From positions 44,472,704 through 44,536,703 of the forward strand of contig JASEVX010000013.1 in NCBI GenBank assembly GCA_031761405.1: DNA of 64,000 bases, read 5' to 3'. Under the pieces are notes generated by a model, which saw only the letters and a list, made by a program, of their open reading frames with translations, searched no databases and had not been told where the DNA came from. Numbering within the stretch: position 1 is the stretch's first letter; every line of letters begins with the position of its first letter. A program made the position numbers and the translations under genes. This DNA is from Serripes groenlandicus (lineage: Eukaryota > Mollusca > Bivalvia > Cardiida > Cardiidae). Below, piece after piece: positions 47,141 through 59,250 of the stretch.

Positions 47141-48240
47141 GCCAATCATCTTTTCATTTCAAGATTACAAAATTGTATCCCCAATAAAAAATATATTGAA
47201 TATGTATATTTGTTAGTTTTTTTGCTCTTCATAGATCGTAGGTATATAATAAAAGAAATATTACGTTGCGGGAGCGATAAATGTGTTCGTATTGCACGAC
47301 TCATAGCGTGGGAAAATCCATATCGGGGACATATTCTGGACATTCTAACTCCGGCTTGGTTTAGCAGCTGGTTAACCAAAATCGGCAGAACGGCAATTAG
47401 TACAATATCAAATCAGTGTTAGGTGCCTTCACCTGATACTTGCCAGGTTGCAGGCTTAAGTATGTAGCTTGAGCAATTTTGCCAGTGGAGTTGGGCTGAT
47501 GACTTGCCAACCGCCTCCCACACCTCGGCTGAAATGTATCTAGTGTAACTCATAGCAAGTTATTGGGGGTAGCTGCCTTATGTATGTCAGGTTGTCGGCT
47601 GAATTAGAACAAAACGGAAGGAACAGTAACTATTGCAACTTGTCATCAGTGGCAGGCGCCATTCCATGACATATGCAATGAACTCGGATTAATTCAGTAT
47701 CTCGAGCAATTTGAAGCAATTTGAAGCCGGTGTTAAACTTGAGATATTTCAAACACCCAAAAAGGGTGTCTTTGGCGGTTCCCCTTCACCTGACATATGT
47801 CATGTTGCCGGCTTAGTCGGGACATAATCGGGAAATTCCTACTCTGGCAGGGATTAGTAGCCAGCTGCCGTACTTCTCTGAAACGGGATATGATGAAACA
47901 CGAAGTTTGTGGCGCTTTGCAACCATGCATACTTCAATGGGTCACCCAGTCCATTCATCTCGGACAATATGATTGCAAAATCGAAGATGGGGGCAACAAT
48001 TACAGTCCTGTCAATTTTCGATGGCTGGCGTCAATTCCCAGCTGTAGTTAGACTATAGCTGTTCCGGCTAGTTGGTGCTCCCGTCGTTCTCGTTAGTTAA
48101 TGCAGCCTGAGTAGCTGGAAATCCGGCTGATCCGGTTAATCTGGCTATCGGTACGCACTTCTCTTCCGGCTAGTTGATACTCCCGTCCTATTGGATGGTT
48201 CATGCAGCCTGAGTAGCTGGAATTACGGCTGTTAGTTGAT
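47141..48240. repeat. GC-richer region with internal duplications
   Basis: Phrases recur: CCTTCACCTGATACTTGCC and CCCTTCACCTGACATATGTC; GGACATATTCTGGACATTCT and GGGACATAATCGGGAAATTC; and a pair about 110 bp apart near 48062 and 48171 (TTCCGGCTAGTTG, GCAGCCTGAGTAGCTGGAA). Frames of 60-84 codons at 47210 and 47797 on plus, and 47733 on minus, have no recognised motif. Confidence 0.45.
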
Positions 48241-48479
48241 CATGATCTTTGAGCTCTTATATATATAACCTTTACGTACATCAATGTTCATGGTAACTTT
48301 ATATATCATAACGATGTATAAAACATCGTAATACGTGTAATTTTGTAAGAAAGTCCTGTACATTATCATATCATGACATTTATCATTGTATATAGGTCAC
48401 GGTTGATATATATTTAGTCAGATAATAACAGTTGTAGTCACCATAATAGGGATCATCATAATAGTAACACTGAGAAAAG

Positions 48480-48569
48480 TCATCATCTTCATCGTCATAT
48501 CATTATCATCAATATCAATATAATTATCATCATCATAATCATTATCATCATCATCATCAATATCAATAT

Positions 48570-48623
<54 letters not shown>

Positions 48624-48640
48624 TATCATTATTACCATCT
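48480..48640. repeat. (ATC)n microsatellite
   Basis: A nearly pure ATC/TCA trinucleotide run, longest at about 48560-48622. Confidence 0.95.
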
Positions 48641-48729
48641 AATAACTATGATAATTAAAATAACAGTAATAGTAATGCTGCAACACTAATAAAATGAATA
48701 AATAAGCATTATCATCATTATTGTTTTCG

Positions 48730-48830
48730 GTGTCAGAATAAACTTACCAGTAATACAGATAACGCCGTGATATAACTGCAATAATGTAGACAGTACACTT
48801 GTCAGCTTAACTTACACAAATGGGATGAAA
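48730..48830 (+). mobile_element. SINE family S2, 3' tail fragment
   Basis: GTGTCAGAATAAACTTACCAG, then GATAACGCCGTGATATAACTG and AATAATGTAGACAG. Confidence 0.5.
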
Positions 48831-49014
48831 TAAGAATTCATTTTACGACGAACAAATGTCCTAAGTTACGTTGTTTACCGTTCTCGATTTGACGTATCTG
48901 GATAAAAAGATAGTTCCGACTACTTCGGGTGTTCTACCCAGCCAAAAACATGTTTCGTTGCTTCTTAAATAATTCCCCAAAAACAGGCCTTTCCCACATA
49001 CTACAAACGACTGA

Positions 49015-49270
49015 AACTATAACAAAAATATAAGATCAAAGCGCCGAGGGCACTGTGGTGTTGTGTGTAGAGAAACTTGCAATGTGATAAGTAGTAGTCC
49101 AGTATAGGCCTGCACTTTTCAATAGTATAACTCTCTGGTTAGGGTAAGTTTGATAAAATCACATAATTTATGAACAGTCGAGAAGTTGCATGTTATACTG
49201 TAGAAATGGAAGAATGTTTTTCTTTGTAATATATAGGCTCAGTTGTAAAATGGGTCATAATGTGTTCATA
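49015..49270. repeat. Diverged relative of the 54.0/56.0 kb duplication
   Basis: ATCAAAGCGCCGAGGGCACTG, CTTGCAATGTGATAAGTAG and TTTTTCTTTGTAATATATAGG parallel 53975-54190. Confidence 0.6.
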
Positions 49271-49409
49271 ACTAGGTCAGACCAAATCTAGGAATAATTA
49301 GTTGCCAGTCGAGAGAAGACAGTGTGGGATTCAGATGATGAAACTTTGTTAGAATGTTTGTCGTGTTTGAGTGCACTTGGACAAGGCATTTTTTAGACCT
49401 AATGTCTTA

Positions 49410-49625
49410 ATCCAGGGATCATGAATTAGTGAACTGTCGCCGTGATATAAATGAAATAATGTTGAAAATGGTGTAAAACCGCTAAACAAGACCTATTACA
49501 AACAAGATTTTTAATCAAAATTGAAAAAAATCCTTGGTGACTCTCGAGGAGCTGCATGTGATAGAGCCTCGGCCTCTTGTACCAAAGGTCACGGGCTTGA
49601 ATCCGGTGATGCACGGGTTTTGTCA
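49410..49625 (+). mobile_element. SINE S2 tail followed by a tRNA-like head
   Basis: TCGCCGTGATATAAATGAAAT and GTTGAAAATGGTGTAAAAC form an S2 tail. Directly after it, 49536-49620 has a tRNA-like arrangement ending GGGCTTGAATCCGGTG, possibly the head of another SINE. I do not call it a functional tRNA because the stems do not pair convincingly. Confidence 0.4.
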
Positions 49626-49854
49626 TTTGGATTTGTTTTCACACACACGATGCAAGTACTGTTAAGTCTCCACGAAGTAGACATAGATCGTGACTTATAT
49701 AAGCTTAACTAAAAGCTTGTTTCGCAATCGATGATAAATACATAATTTTAGAATAAACCAAGTCGCACGTTTGACTCGTTTATCACATTTCCTCTTTACA
49801 AGCTCTGATGTTGACAAAATGTGTTTCACTTTAGTCAATTATCATTCTTTATAC

Positions 49855-50575
49855 GGAGATTTCCTTTATGTTTGCAAAGATGATTTCAAAATCGTCTGCT
49901 CCAGATTGTAAACAAAATATAACACATGTATCCAGAGCTGACGATAAGTGACGTATTTTCATATACATGTATTATATTCCTAATTTAATCTCTTAGCCAT
50001 TTTGAGTACTCTAACGAATCATCTCATAGTGACGAATTCTGGGAGGACCTACACTATTGTATGTAGCCTTCATATTGCTGGACTTTAAACACGATTTAAT
50101 AAACGAATAATATGGAAAGGTCACAGCCTCAAAACGAGTATAGAACACGACTATTAATTACAACTATTCAACGAAATAAAACCATACATGTGTTTACAAA
50201 AATAAAAACTTACATTCATTTACTATTACAAATCAGGAGAGTTCATCCATGTCATGATTCGTATTTTATTACAGCTTTAATTAATCTCTATGAGAAGTGT
50301 ATTTTGTTTAATCCGTGCTTGATCCTGAAGCATACATGTCGGTAGAGTGTCATATATATCCATTAATTTGTTTAACATTTTTCCAAATACAGCCAATCTG
50401 ACAAAAAACATGGACAATTTCTGTAAATAAAGGTTTTATTACTGAAAATGTTGAAAACATTTTGGCAAAAGAAGAAATTGCTTATTTTAAGTAATTTCTC
50501 CTTTTGAATCAGTGTTTCAAAGGTCATCTACTGCAGAGGAATCAAGAGGGGGTCTGAATGTGTGAAATGGTTAAT
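49855..50575. mobile_element. Fold-back family FB fragments
   Basis: 49855-49920 has GATTTCCTTTATGTTTGCAA and AAAATCGTCTGCTCCAGATT. 50385-50575 has GAAAACATTTTGGCAAAAGA, AGAAATTGCTTATTTTAAGT, AATTTCTCCTTTTGAATCAG and GTCATCTACTGCAGAGG, a clear two-armed copy. The 77-codon frame at 50112-50345 between them has no recognised motif. Confidence 0.55.
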
Positions 50576-51540
50576 GTATATAATCAAGAATAAATTGCCA
50601 ATCAAAGAATAAATAATCATCTGCCTAGATTCATATGCATCATTTCATATTGTCAACACATTAATGTCATTTAAAATTTTGCTGAGGTTGTAAGCTATCA
50701 TCAAGAACCAAACATAGTAATGATTCCTAGCCCTTGCCACGTGGAAGCCACCTCTGAAAGGGCCGAATTTTTAATTTGAAAACAGGTCAAAATGATCCAA
50801 CAATAGTGTCATTTCAAAATAATATAAAATTGCAAAAAATGTATGTTGACATAATTATCATGAAAAAATAATGAAAATGAAAGAAAAGGATAATATGTAT
50901 ACCCTTTCAGTATTTATGTTTAGCTCCAAATACAACAATGTTTAACACCATAACTTTATATTTGCTCTTATAGCATATATACTAACTGTTTACACGATGT
51001 GATGTTTAACTTCATATGCTTTGAAAACATCTTGGTAAAGTTAGATATATGGACAAAATTAAGTTTAACCATGAGATAGATAAACAAATCCTTCCATTTT
51101 TGACAATGCGTTTGGCTCAAGACATGTTTGTTTAAGTCAATACACAAGACGTAATTCCGAATATAGGAGCTACCTTATCTCTCAAATTAAACTGTATACA
51201 TACATTCTCTACATAAGGAGACTTTTTCCTAGGTACTGATGTTTGCATTATTAGGTTGCAGCTGGCCAAGTGTGAATTAATTAAATTGAAATGGTAAATA
51301 CATCAGCTTGTGATAAAGCTTAAATAATGTTCATGTTTAGATTGAAATTATTAATATTAATCAAATTATTTATATGTACAGGCTGTTGATTAAATATGAT
51401 CACTGTCTGATATGATCACTGTCTGATATTCAACTATTAGATCAGTCAAATGAATCAGCACAATTGTAACAGTTGTAAGGCAGTGTTGGATCTGATTATA
51501 CGGATGAACAGGCTAGTCTGAATCTACACTATTGGCATCA
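50576..51540. other. No gene recognised
   Basis: AT-rich sequence without long frames or repeats that I could match elsewhere in the window, except a small direct repeat ATGATCACTGTCTGATAT near 51400. Confidence 0.45.
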
Positions 51541-51544
51541 TATG

Positions 51545-51660
51545 TAATTACAGGTGATTTATTTGTTCCTAGTACTTCAATATGGTAGTAATGGCTTTCC
51601 ATCCTCGTTGTCGCTCAGGATTGTGGCTTTGAGCATAATGACTTATTAGTGTCAGGATAA
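51545..51660 (+). mobile_element. SINE family S2, body fragment
   Basis: TACTTCAATATGGTAGTAATGG, CCTCGTTGTCGCTCAGGATTG, GAGCATAATGACTTATTAGTG. Diverged; the tail is not clear. Confidence 0.5.
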
Positions 51661-51689
51661 TTGGACCAGTTGTGTAACTGAAAAGTTGT

Positions 51690-52640
51690 TATTGATTGCG
51701 AAATAAAACACTATACAAACCTGCAACGGAAATCAATTTAAATGTATAGTAACATTTAAAAAGTAAGAAAAGTCAACCCATATCCTAAACAATCATAATG
51801 CTTATTAAACATTGGGATTACTTTGATAACTCAAATAAAAAGACTGGCCAACGACACTAAGCACATAAAATGGTACAAGTAATAAATTATGAAAACTGAA
51901 ATAAATACCTTGATATGGATATGAAAAAGGGAAAGGTTTACAAGTCACATTTTACTATTATCAGCTGTTTACTATTGATAAACACTGTTGAAGTAAAACT
52001 TGTTTAATGTAAAAGCTTTTCAGCCTTTCCCAAATACAACAGTCTTTCAGCAGACGACTTTCAAAACATGTAGACAGAGATAGGGAAATCTATAGAGAAT
52101 AAATACAAGTATAATAATCAATAAGAGTTGAATATTGAGCAATTGATCCTTTGGTCGTCTGCTACAGATGCATCAACATGCGTCCAGAAGTGGGAAAGTG
52201 TTTAACCATTTCCATGATGGAAACATTTATCATATTTCAGCTGCAGAAAAACTTTTTAAAACATTACAGGAGGATCAGAAATTGCTTGTGAATAACGATA
52301 TCTTGTCTTCCCTAAATTTCAATATTTTTTTTTTAAATCATGAATATTTTGGTCTAGATTTGGGATTCTTTAGTAGGAAGATTTCACCATGGAATGCTTT
52401 ATTAATCAAATTGCAACTGCAAATTAAGTTTGAATGCTGAAAACAGAAAAAACAAAGACCTAAGAGCATGGTTGTCTAAAAAGTAGTTTCCTTGCAGTTT
52501 CAATCACACACAAATAAAAGAACAACTAAATTAAAGGCAGATTCCAGATCACATGTTACAAACTTCTCTAAAAATATCTTTGTATTAGAACATATTCTTA
52601 CCGAATAATGGTACAGTGATTACAGAGAGGTAAAATATTC
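51690..52640. repeat. Dispersed repeat R2, copy 2
   Basis: Parallels 15735-16685 closely. It includes fold-back arms near 52025-52210 (TTCAGCAGACGACTTTCAAA, GTCGTCTGCTACAGATGCATC). The 90-codon frame at 52168-52440 is not open in the other copy and is not called. Confidence 0.75.
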
Positions 52641-53424
52641 TCTTCAGTCATTTATATGTAAGATACATAAATTACAACTAAAGGGTTTAAAAGAGGCGAA
52701 GAATAATTTAAGAAGATCTAATGACATGAATGAAATGATATGAAATAAACCCAATTGCCTCATATATATAACTGAATATGTCTTTCACTTTAGGATTTCA
52801 TTTTTATTACTTATTGGTTGGGAAAAGAAAAGTATGCTTATTTTATAGCAAATTCTATTTTAATCCTTTCTAACCATGCAGACAAATCTGAAGCATGATG
52901 GAAATTTGAAAACCTTGCGACTAAAGGATTAATAGCTCATGAAGAGATGTGCTTCCTTTTCCCTAAATGAATTCATATTTCTTCAATAGGTGTTTTTTAA
53001 TTTCGTGAACTTTTCCAATATTTTTTTCCTGAATGCTTTTTAAATTGTCTAATGCAGATGTGTTGTAAAAGAGTAATTTCTATCTATTCTTTAATCTATA
53101 TTATCTTCTATATTTGCTTCAGACGTTTTCAAAATGGAAGAATGCTAGAGAGCATAATGATTAATGGGTTCAGTGGTGAACCAAACAAATGTGTTATTTG
53201 TATGTATATAATACTCATTCTGTACCACATGAGGAATGCTGCCATTTTTAATGTCATTAGATTATGTAAGGATTTCAGATGAGGATGCATTTATCAATAG
53301 GAACATTCTCATTTCCTTCATTGCTTACACATGAAGTAAATAAACTCACCATGAACTCTTTCTCCGTGCAATTATTTTGTTCCAGAGATGTTTTCAATAT
53401 TTTCTATTAGATGATTGATTGATT
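52641..53424. other. No gene recognised
   Basis: AT-rich. A 76-codon plus-strand frame at 53052-53282 has no recognised domain. Confidence 0.4.
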
Positions 53425-53590
53425 GGGGTTTAACGCAGATTTTAACAATTTCTCAGTTATATCATGGCGGCCAGTTCACCTACTCATGCATTTCCTCGTT
53501 TTCTCACACTTGTACTCCACACAACAATCTTCCCAAGCAACTGGCTGCTTTTCCACATAGATGATAGTCATTGGCTCTGATATAAGAGTT
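53425..53590 (-). mobile_element. SINE family S1, reverse copy
   Basis: Begins with the tail in reverse (TTGATTGATTGGGGTTTAAC), then CAGTTCACCTACTCATGC and CTTCCCAAGCAACTGGCTGC, the reverse complement of the S1 body at 36460-36620. Confidence 0.65.
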
Positions 53591-53982
53591 GTAATTTAAA
53601 GAGATATTTTATGTGTGTTAATAACCTTTCCTTTTTGTTCTTTTGTTTTTGTTTATCAATGTGTTCATCTTTGTATGATTCATATATTGAAGGAAATAAA
53701 GATTAAATATATACATAGTAATTCAGCGTACAAAATTAACAATATTTAAATATGAACACGTTATGAGAAGGGCCATAATTATGACAGTACTGTCTGGACA
53801 CCTACACCTAAGTACTTCATGTGTATACTTGTACATTACAAAGAATAGTCCTAGACATATGTGCCGTCTTCGTTATATATAACTAAAATATTTATGAAAA
53901 TCAAAAAGAATTGGCCCCGAAATACAACCCTTTCCGGTATACAACCAACTGCAACTATAAAGGAATAAATATAAAATCAAAG

Positions 53983-54720
53983 CGCCGAAAGCAATGTTGT
54001 GGCTATTGTGTAGAAAATCTTGCAATGTGACAAGCAGTATTTCGATGTAGGCCTAGCGAATTTCTATTGCATTTCTCTCTGATTTGGGCAAGTTTGAGAA
54101 AAATCAAGTGTGAACACTCTAGAAACTGCATGTTTTACTGGAGAAAAGGAAGGTTTGCCAGCATGTTTTTCTTTGTAATATTTAAGGTCAGTTCTAATAT
54201 ATAAATAACGTAATTTCAGAGTTTTATATTTTTTCTTCTTTTTGGGTTTGAGACGGGGTCAGAGGTTTGTTTCGTTGCCTGTCAATTACAATGGCCAGTA
54301 CAAATCCATGTTAAATGATTTGTGTTTATGGTTTATATCGTTGCCTGTCAGTTGCAATGACCCGTAAAAATCCATGTTAAGTGATATGGGGTCTGATGTT
54401 TATTTTGTTTCCTGTCAGTAATAATGGCCCGTACATATTCATGTTAAGTCATATGGGGTATGAGGTTTATATCGTTTCTTTTCAGTTACAATGACCCGTA
54501 CAAATCCATGTTAAGTGATATGGTGTCTGAGGTTTATTTCGTTGCCAGTCAGTTATAATGGCCCGGAAAAAATTCATTAACGGGGTCTGAGGTTAATTTC
54601 GTTTCCTGTCATGTACAATGACCCGTACACATCCATGTTAAGTGATATGGGTCTGAGGTTCATGTCGTTGCCTGTCAATAACAATGGCCAGTACAATACA
54701 ATGTTATGTCATATTACTTT
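53983..54720 (+). repeat. 738-bp direct duplication, left copy
   Basis: Colinear with 55996-56733 at a constant offset of 2013 bp, with no net indel. I noticed only five substitutions (near 54035, 54046, 54207, 54222 and 54227). The second half is made of about 66-bp tandem units (GGGGTCTGAGGTTTATTTCG, TTGCCTGTCAGTTACAATGG, CCCGTACAAATCCATGTTAA, GTGATAT). Confidence 0.92.
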
Positions 54721-55149
54721 TTTATTTCATTATGTCACAATGTTTTCAACTCTAGTCAATTATGATGCTTTCCTTTACTGACATTTCCCATATGTTGTTC
54801 AAAATGTGTTAACAATCGTCTGCTCAAGATTTGTTGTATGTTGAATAGGGTTTAAATGGCACTAGAATTAATTACTCTTTCGGAAGATTTCTATTTAACA
54901 TCACAGATTTCCGAGTTACTCGGGCCGTCGAATAATTTTGTATAAACATCCAAAGTGGCCTTAATCTTTCAAGCAGTTTTCATAATTTAGGCGATGAATC
55001 AGTCGCTCTTTTCAAAGCCCTGTTATGTAAGGCTCTGTCAATGACTTTCATTTGCATCGATGTATAAAATCAATCACTTACGACATATACAAATACAAAC
55101 AGTTGATTATACAAGGTTTCTTGTGTATGTGTTATTGCAGAGTTTGATT

Positions 55150-55700
55150 CATTTTTCTTCTATTTGGGTTTGAGATGGGATCTGAGGTTAATTGTGTTGC
55201 CTGTCAGGTCCGTAAAAACCCATGTTAAGTGAAATAGTGTCTGAGGTTTATTTCGTTGCCAGTCAGTTACAATGGCCCTTACATATCATGTTAAGTGATA
55301 TTTGGTTGCCAGTCAGTTACAGTTCACATCCATATTAAGTGATATGGGGTTTGAGGTTTATTTCGTTGCCTGTCAGTGAGAATGGCCCGTCAAATCATTG
55401 TTAAGTGAAATGGGGTCTGAGGTTAGTTTCGTTGCCTGTCAGTTACAATGGCCTTTAAATATTATGTTAAGTGATATTTAGTCTGAGGTTTATTTCGTTT
55501 TCATTCAGTTAAAATGACTCGTAACAATTCATGTTAAGTGTTATGGTGTCTGGGGTTTCTTTGTTTTCAGTCAGTACAATGACCCGTACAATGACCCGTA
55601 CAAATCCATGTTAAGTTGAATGGGGTTTTGAGGTTTATTTCTTTTCCAGTCAATTAAAATGATCAGTAAAAATTCAATGATAGGTAAAACCCGTAAACAT
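55150..55700. repeat. About 66-bp tandem repeat between the two duplicated copies
   Basis: Same unit as inside the 738-bp duplication: GTCTGAGGTTTATTTCGTTG, CAGTCAGTTACAATGGCC and CATGTTAAGTGATAT recur about every 60-70 bp, more diverged. The frame at 55705-55902 that follows has no recognised motif. Confidence 0.8.
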
Positions 55701-55995
55701 ATGCATGGTTACGAACAGTAACAGTGGAGGTATAATAACTCGAAAACGTGAAAAGTCGAATATATCGCTTTTTTCAAACCATTCCGGGAAAGGTGCTTTC
55801 TTTTTAAAACAGTACAGTAGCAGTTATGATAGCTCATACAATCAATCAGAACTGCCTGTCTACTGTTTTATTTGTATACTTTTTATCAATCATATATTTT
55901 AAATATTAAGACTGAGGTACTCGCAGATACAGCTTAAATGAATTAAGCATAAACACGTCGATAACTCGAAAACATTTATGGCTCCCTTGCGAAGT

Positions 55996-56733
55996 CGCCG
56001 AAAGCAATGTTGTGGCTATTGTGTAGAAAATCTTGCAATGTGACAAGCAGTATTTCGTTGTAGGCCAAGCGAATTTCTATTGCATTTCTCTCTGATTTGG
56101 GCAAGTTTGAGAAAAATCAAGTGTGAACACTCTAGAAACTGCATGTTTTACTGGAGAAAAGGAAGGTTTGCCAGCATGTTTTTCTTTGTAATATTTAAGG
56201 TCAGTTCTAATATATAAATAACATAATTTCAGAGTTTGATATCTTTTCTTCTTTTTGGGTTTGAGACGGGGTCAGAGGTTTGTTTCGTTGCCTGTCAATT
56301 ACAATGGCCAGTACAAATCCATGTTAAATGATTTGTGTTTATGGTTTATATCGTTGCCTGTCAGTTGCAATGACCCGTAAAAATCCATGTTAAGTGATAT
56401 GGGGTCTGATGTTTATTTTGTTTCCTGTCAGTAATAATGGCCCGTACATATTCATGTTAAGTCATATGGGGTATGAGGTTTATATCGTTTCTTTTCAGTT
56501 ACAATGACCCGTACAAATCCATGTTAAGTGATATGGTGTCTGAGGTTTATTTCGTTGCCAGTCAGTTATAATGGCCCGGAAAAAATTCATTAACGGGGTC
56601 TGAGGTTAATTTCGTTTCCTGTCATGTACAATGACCCGTACACATCCATGTTAAGTGATATGGGTCTGAGGTTCATGTCGTTGCCTGTCAATAACAATGG
56701 CCAGTACAATACAATGTTATGTCATATTACTTT
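55996..56733 (+). repeat. 738-bp direct duplication, right copy
   Basis: See 53983-54720. The junctions are sharp: the left copy continues with TTTTATTTCATTATG while the right copy continues with CGAGAGTCTATTG. Confidence 0.92.
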
Positions 56734-56739
56734 CGAGAG

Positions 56740-57060
56740 TCTATTGTAACACGGTTATGGTAAAAACGGCTTTGGCCGCCAAGTAAACAAATGTACTGAA
56801 AAACATGAAGTAGAATGAAAGTATAATTCTTCAAATTTGAAAAATTGTATTGAATAGAGTTGAACACAAGCGTGTTGTTGCAGAAGGGGAAATTGTTCAA
56901 TATGTGAAATACTCCTTTGGCGACAACGTTACCGAACGTGTACTACTACATGTGCATCCGAATGGAAGTCGGTGAGGGAAAGGGTTGAATTCCGATTTTA
57001 TCTCCGACCTGAGATAAAGTGGTTTAACCAATTCCTTGATACAACGAAACAAATATTAGT
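56740..57060 (+). repeat. Dispersed block R, fragment, with fold-back arm
   Basis: Shares ACGGCTTTGGCCGCCAAGTA, AATGAAAGTATAATTCTTC and TTTTATCTCCGACCTGAGATA with 29060-29400. Confidence 0.6.
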
Positions 57061-57429
57061 ATGGGAAAGGGTAAACTTAACACTAGAAGAGTTATTAAGG
57101 AATAGCGTTGACTGACTGAACCTAACTAGAGAAACGATCGTCGAAAACACATATCATCGTATATAGCAAATCAAGGATCCTTAATTTGCACAACATGTAA
57201 TACTATGCGTACAGTACATACATATAATTTATTGAGTTATCACTACAGTATGGTAGTATTTCTTTTATTGCAAGTCGCATGATATATATTGAATAATAAA
57301 AGAAGGCTACATGTAAATCAACTTAATTTATGAAATGTGAGTTGTTGCTAGTTTGACATCCTAATGTGTTGATTCTCATCTCGATTGATATGCTCCACCA
57401 TTGCACTTCCGTTTCCGCAACTACATGTA

Positions 57430-57570
57430 ATTGGCGAACGACTATACCAGGTAGCCCAGTCGGCATCAATATGGGGGTTGTGAGATTAACTCGCAACTCG
57501 GCTAAAGATTAATGCAGCGCGGCTCATTCGTCTACCATTAATGTGTTAACAGTCTATCCGGATAAACATG
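57430..57570 (+). mobile_element. SINE family S1, head fragment
   Basis: AGCCCAGTCGGCATCAATATG, a tRNA-like middle, then GCGCGGCTCATTCGTCTACC and ATTAATGTGTTAACAGTCTAT, as in 23965-24110. Confidence 0.4.
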
Positions 57571-57759
57571 TGTTGCTTTTGAAATCTAGTGGGTGGATCA
57601 TTGGTGAATGACCCCGAAAAGTTGAAATGCGATATATTCCCTCTGCAACATCAATAGGACACACATTAAGGTAACATGCCGCTTTAAAAAGCAGTTAAGT
57701 CATATCATCACGATCTAAAAAATGTTTCCTGTAACCCTGGATAGTCGAACAGTACAATG

Positions 57760-57880
57760 CTATTCTATTCAGACGCATTTTGATTTAGCTGCTGCAGACA
57801 CATGGAACAAATATTTTGACAAATGGAGAAATTGTTAAAGATGAGCAATTTCTCTTTCTGTCATAATACTTTCAACTCAT
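57760..57880. mobile_element. Palindromic fold-back element (FB)
   Basis: CAGACGCATTTTGATTTAGC, GCTGCAGACACATGG, ACAAATGGAGAAATTGTTAA, then GAGCAATTTCTCTTTCTGTC with ATAATACTTTCAAC. Both arms are visible around the centre near 57835. Confidence 0.6.
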
Positions 57881-57939
57881 TCGGTTTTAAATATTATATT
57901 ATGCAAAGTAATTTGAATTTCCTTTCTAACAAGTTCACT

Positions 57940-58170
57940 AGTGTCCCCTTGACGTAAGTCCCGAAGACCTCAGCCGGAGTATGTGGCTAAATCGCCTGCG
58001 GCAACTGTAGCTGCAAGATGGCAATGACAGCGTCCTTCGAGTTCTTACCCTTTCCGTTGCCCTTTCCCTTAATTTGATGAGGCTCTTCCTCCTCTTCGTC
58101 CGCCTCTGCGCCGATCCGTGCGCACTCCACCTCCGCAGCTGTAATATAACCACTGTGCGCAAGGGTCGCA
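57940..58170 (-). pseudogene. C-terminal part of a MADF-type Harbinger accessory protein (tentative)
   Basis: In one minus-strand frame the text is acidic then basic (EADEEEEEPHQIKGKGNGKG) followed by DAVIAILQLQLPQA, a stop, and PHTPAEVFGTYVK. The ending resembles the BESS-like tail of MADF proteins that accompany PIF/Harbinger transposases. It may be the second exon of the fragment at 58765-59250. An internal stop marks it as decayed. Confidence 0.35.
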
Positions 58171-58764
58171 TCCTTCCCCTCAAGTATAAAATAATAAAAA
58201 TCATATGTGTAAATAATGAAAAGAAATGCTAATGCTAAAACGATTGCAGATTGATTTTGAGATAGATTGGACCATTAGATACATTTAGATACTTTGGACT
58301 ATGTGATAGTAAAGATACATGTTTATATTGATTCCCAGGCTTACCTTATAAACATGGGTAGTGTACATAGTATATGTGTTGTTCATGGCGTAATTCTTCA
58401 TTTATTGAAAAATAAAAAATAAATTATTTGGAGTATTTGTAGATTTTGCAAAGGGCTTTGATTATTTAGTAATTGATATAAACACATCAGGTTAGAGATA
58501 AAGGATAACATGTTAGACATAATTACATCTGTGTATGTCAGTGTAAGGTCATGGATGAAATATAATAATATTCTTAGTGATGATTTCATTTGTTTATTAG
58601 GAGTACGTCAAAGATAATCGCTTCCACCGTTTCTGTTTTTTATGTATTTAAATGACATTAAAGATAACTTATTATTAAATGTTGCCCACTGTAGTTCTGC
58701 ATAAACGTGTTTACATACACAATATAAATGGTCTAACTATAAATAGATGTATTTACATTGCTAA

Positions 58765-59250
58765 CTGGCTCTGGTCTGTGGTTGGTGATTTTTTTGAGTA
58801 AGTGCATCTTCTGTAAGCTCCTTCTTTGTGAAGATTCGTGGCACGGACCCGGATTTTGGCAGCTTGTCCAGGTGTTCACAGTTGTCTCCCAGGCCATTGA
58901 ACCACCCTTGCAGGTGAAAAACTTCTATCAATTTGGTTTCTGCCTGCTTCTGCCATGCAGTATTTTCCATGTCAGATCTTCTATAGTTATTGGCATTCTT
59001 GTTCCAAAGCATTTACTATTTCTTCCAAGAAAGCCACCATCAACCACTCCTCGTCATCGGACAGCTTGTTGTCCTTGTTTTTGCTATTCGCCACAGTAAC
59101 GCCTGCGATGCATGACTGACTACTGAGCCAAAAAAGATGAGGACGGAGAGCGTGTAGCATCCTCGACGACAGTAGGAGGGTTCAATATGGGCAGCTCTTA
59201 GCCTCTGTCTCTGCCTCCACGACCTTTGCCTCAGCGACCTCTGCTTCCAC
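58765..59250 (-). pseudogene. MADF/Myb-like DNA-binding protein of a Harbinger element, decayed
   Basis: Read on the minus strand in two frames, the text gives DDEEWLMVAFLEEIV, then LWNKNANNYRRSDMENTAWQ, KQAE, LQGWFNGL and a LDKLPKSGS stretch. The pattern, an alpha-helical start followed by LW...Y..R...AW and later a W...L...Y..L-K-KSG segment, is that of the MADF domain found in the second protein of PIF/Harbinger transposons. The frames are disrupted. It lies about 1.1 kb from the divergent transposase remnant at 60374, the expected partner. The plus-strand frame at 58758-59099 is a shadow. Confidence 0.5.

Noticed and set aside
49536..49620. Functional tRNA gene
   Set aside because: B-box-like text is present, but the acceptor and anticodon stems do not pair convincingly and it abuts a SINE tail.
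52168..52440. 90-codon frame possibly a small gene
   Set aside because: Part of dispersed repeat R2; the paralogous stretch near 16240 is not open.
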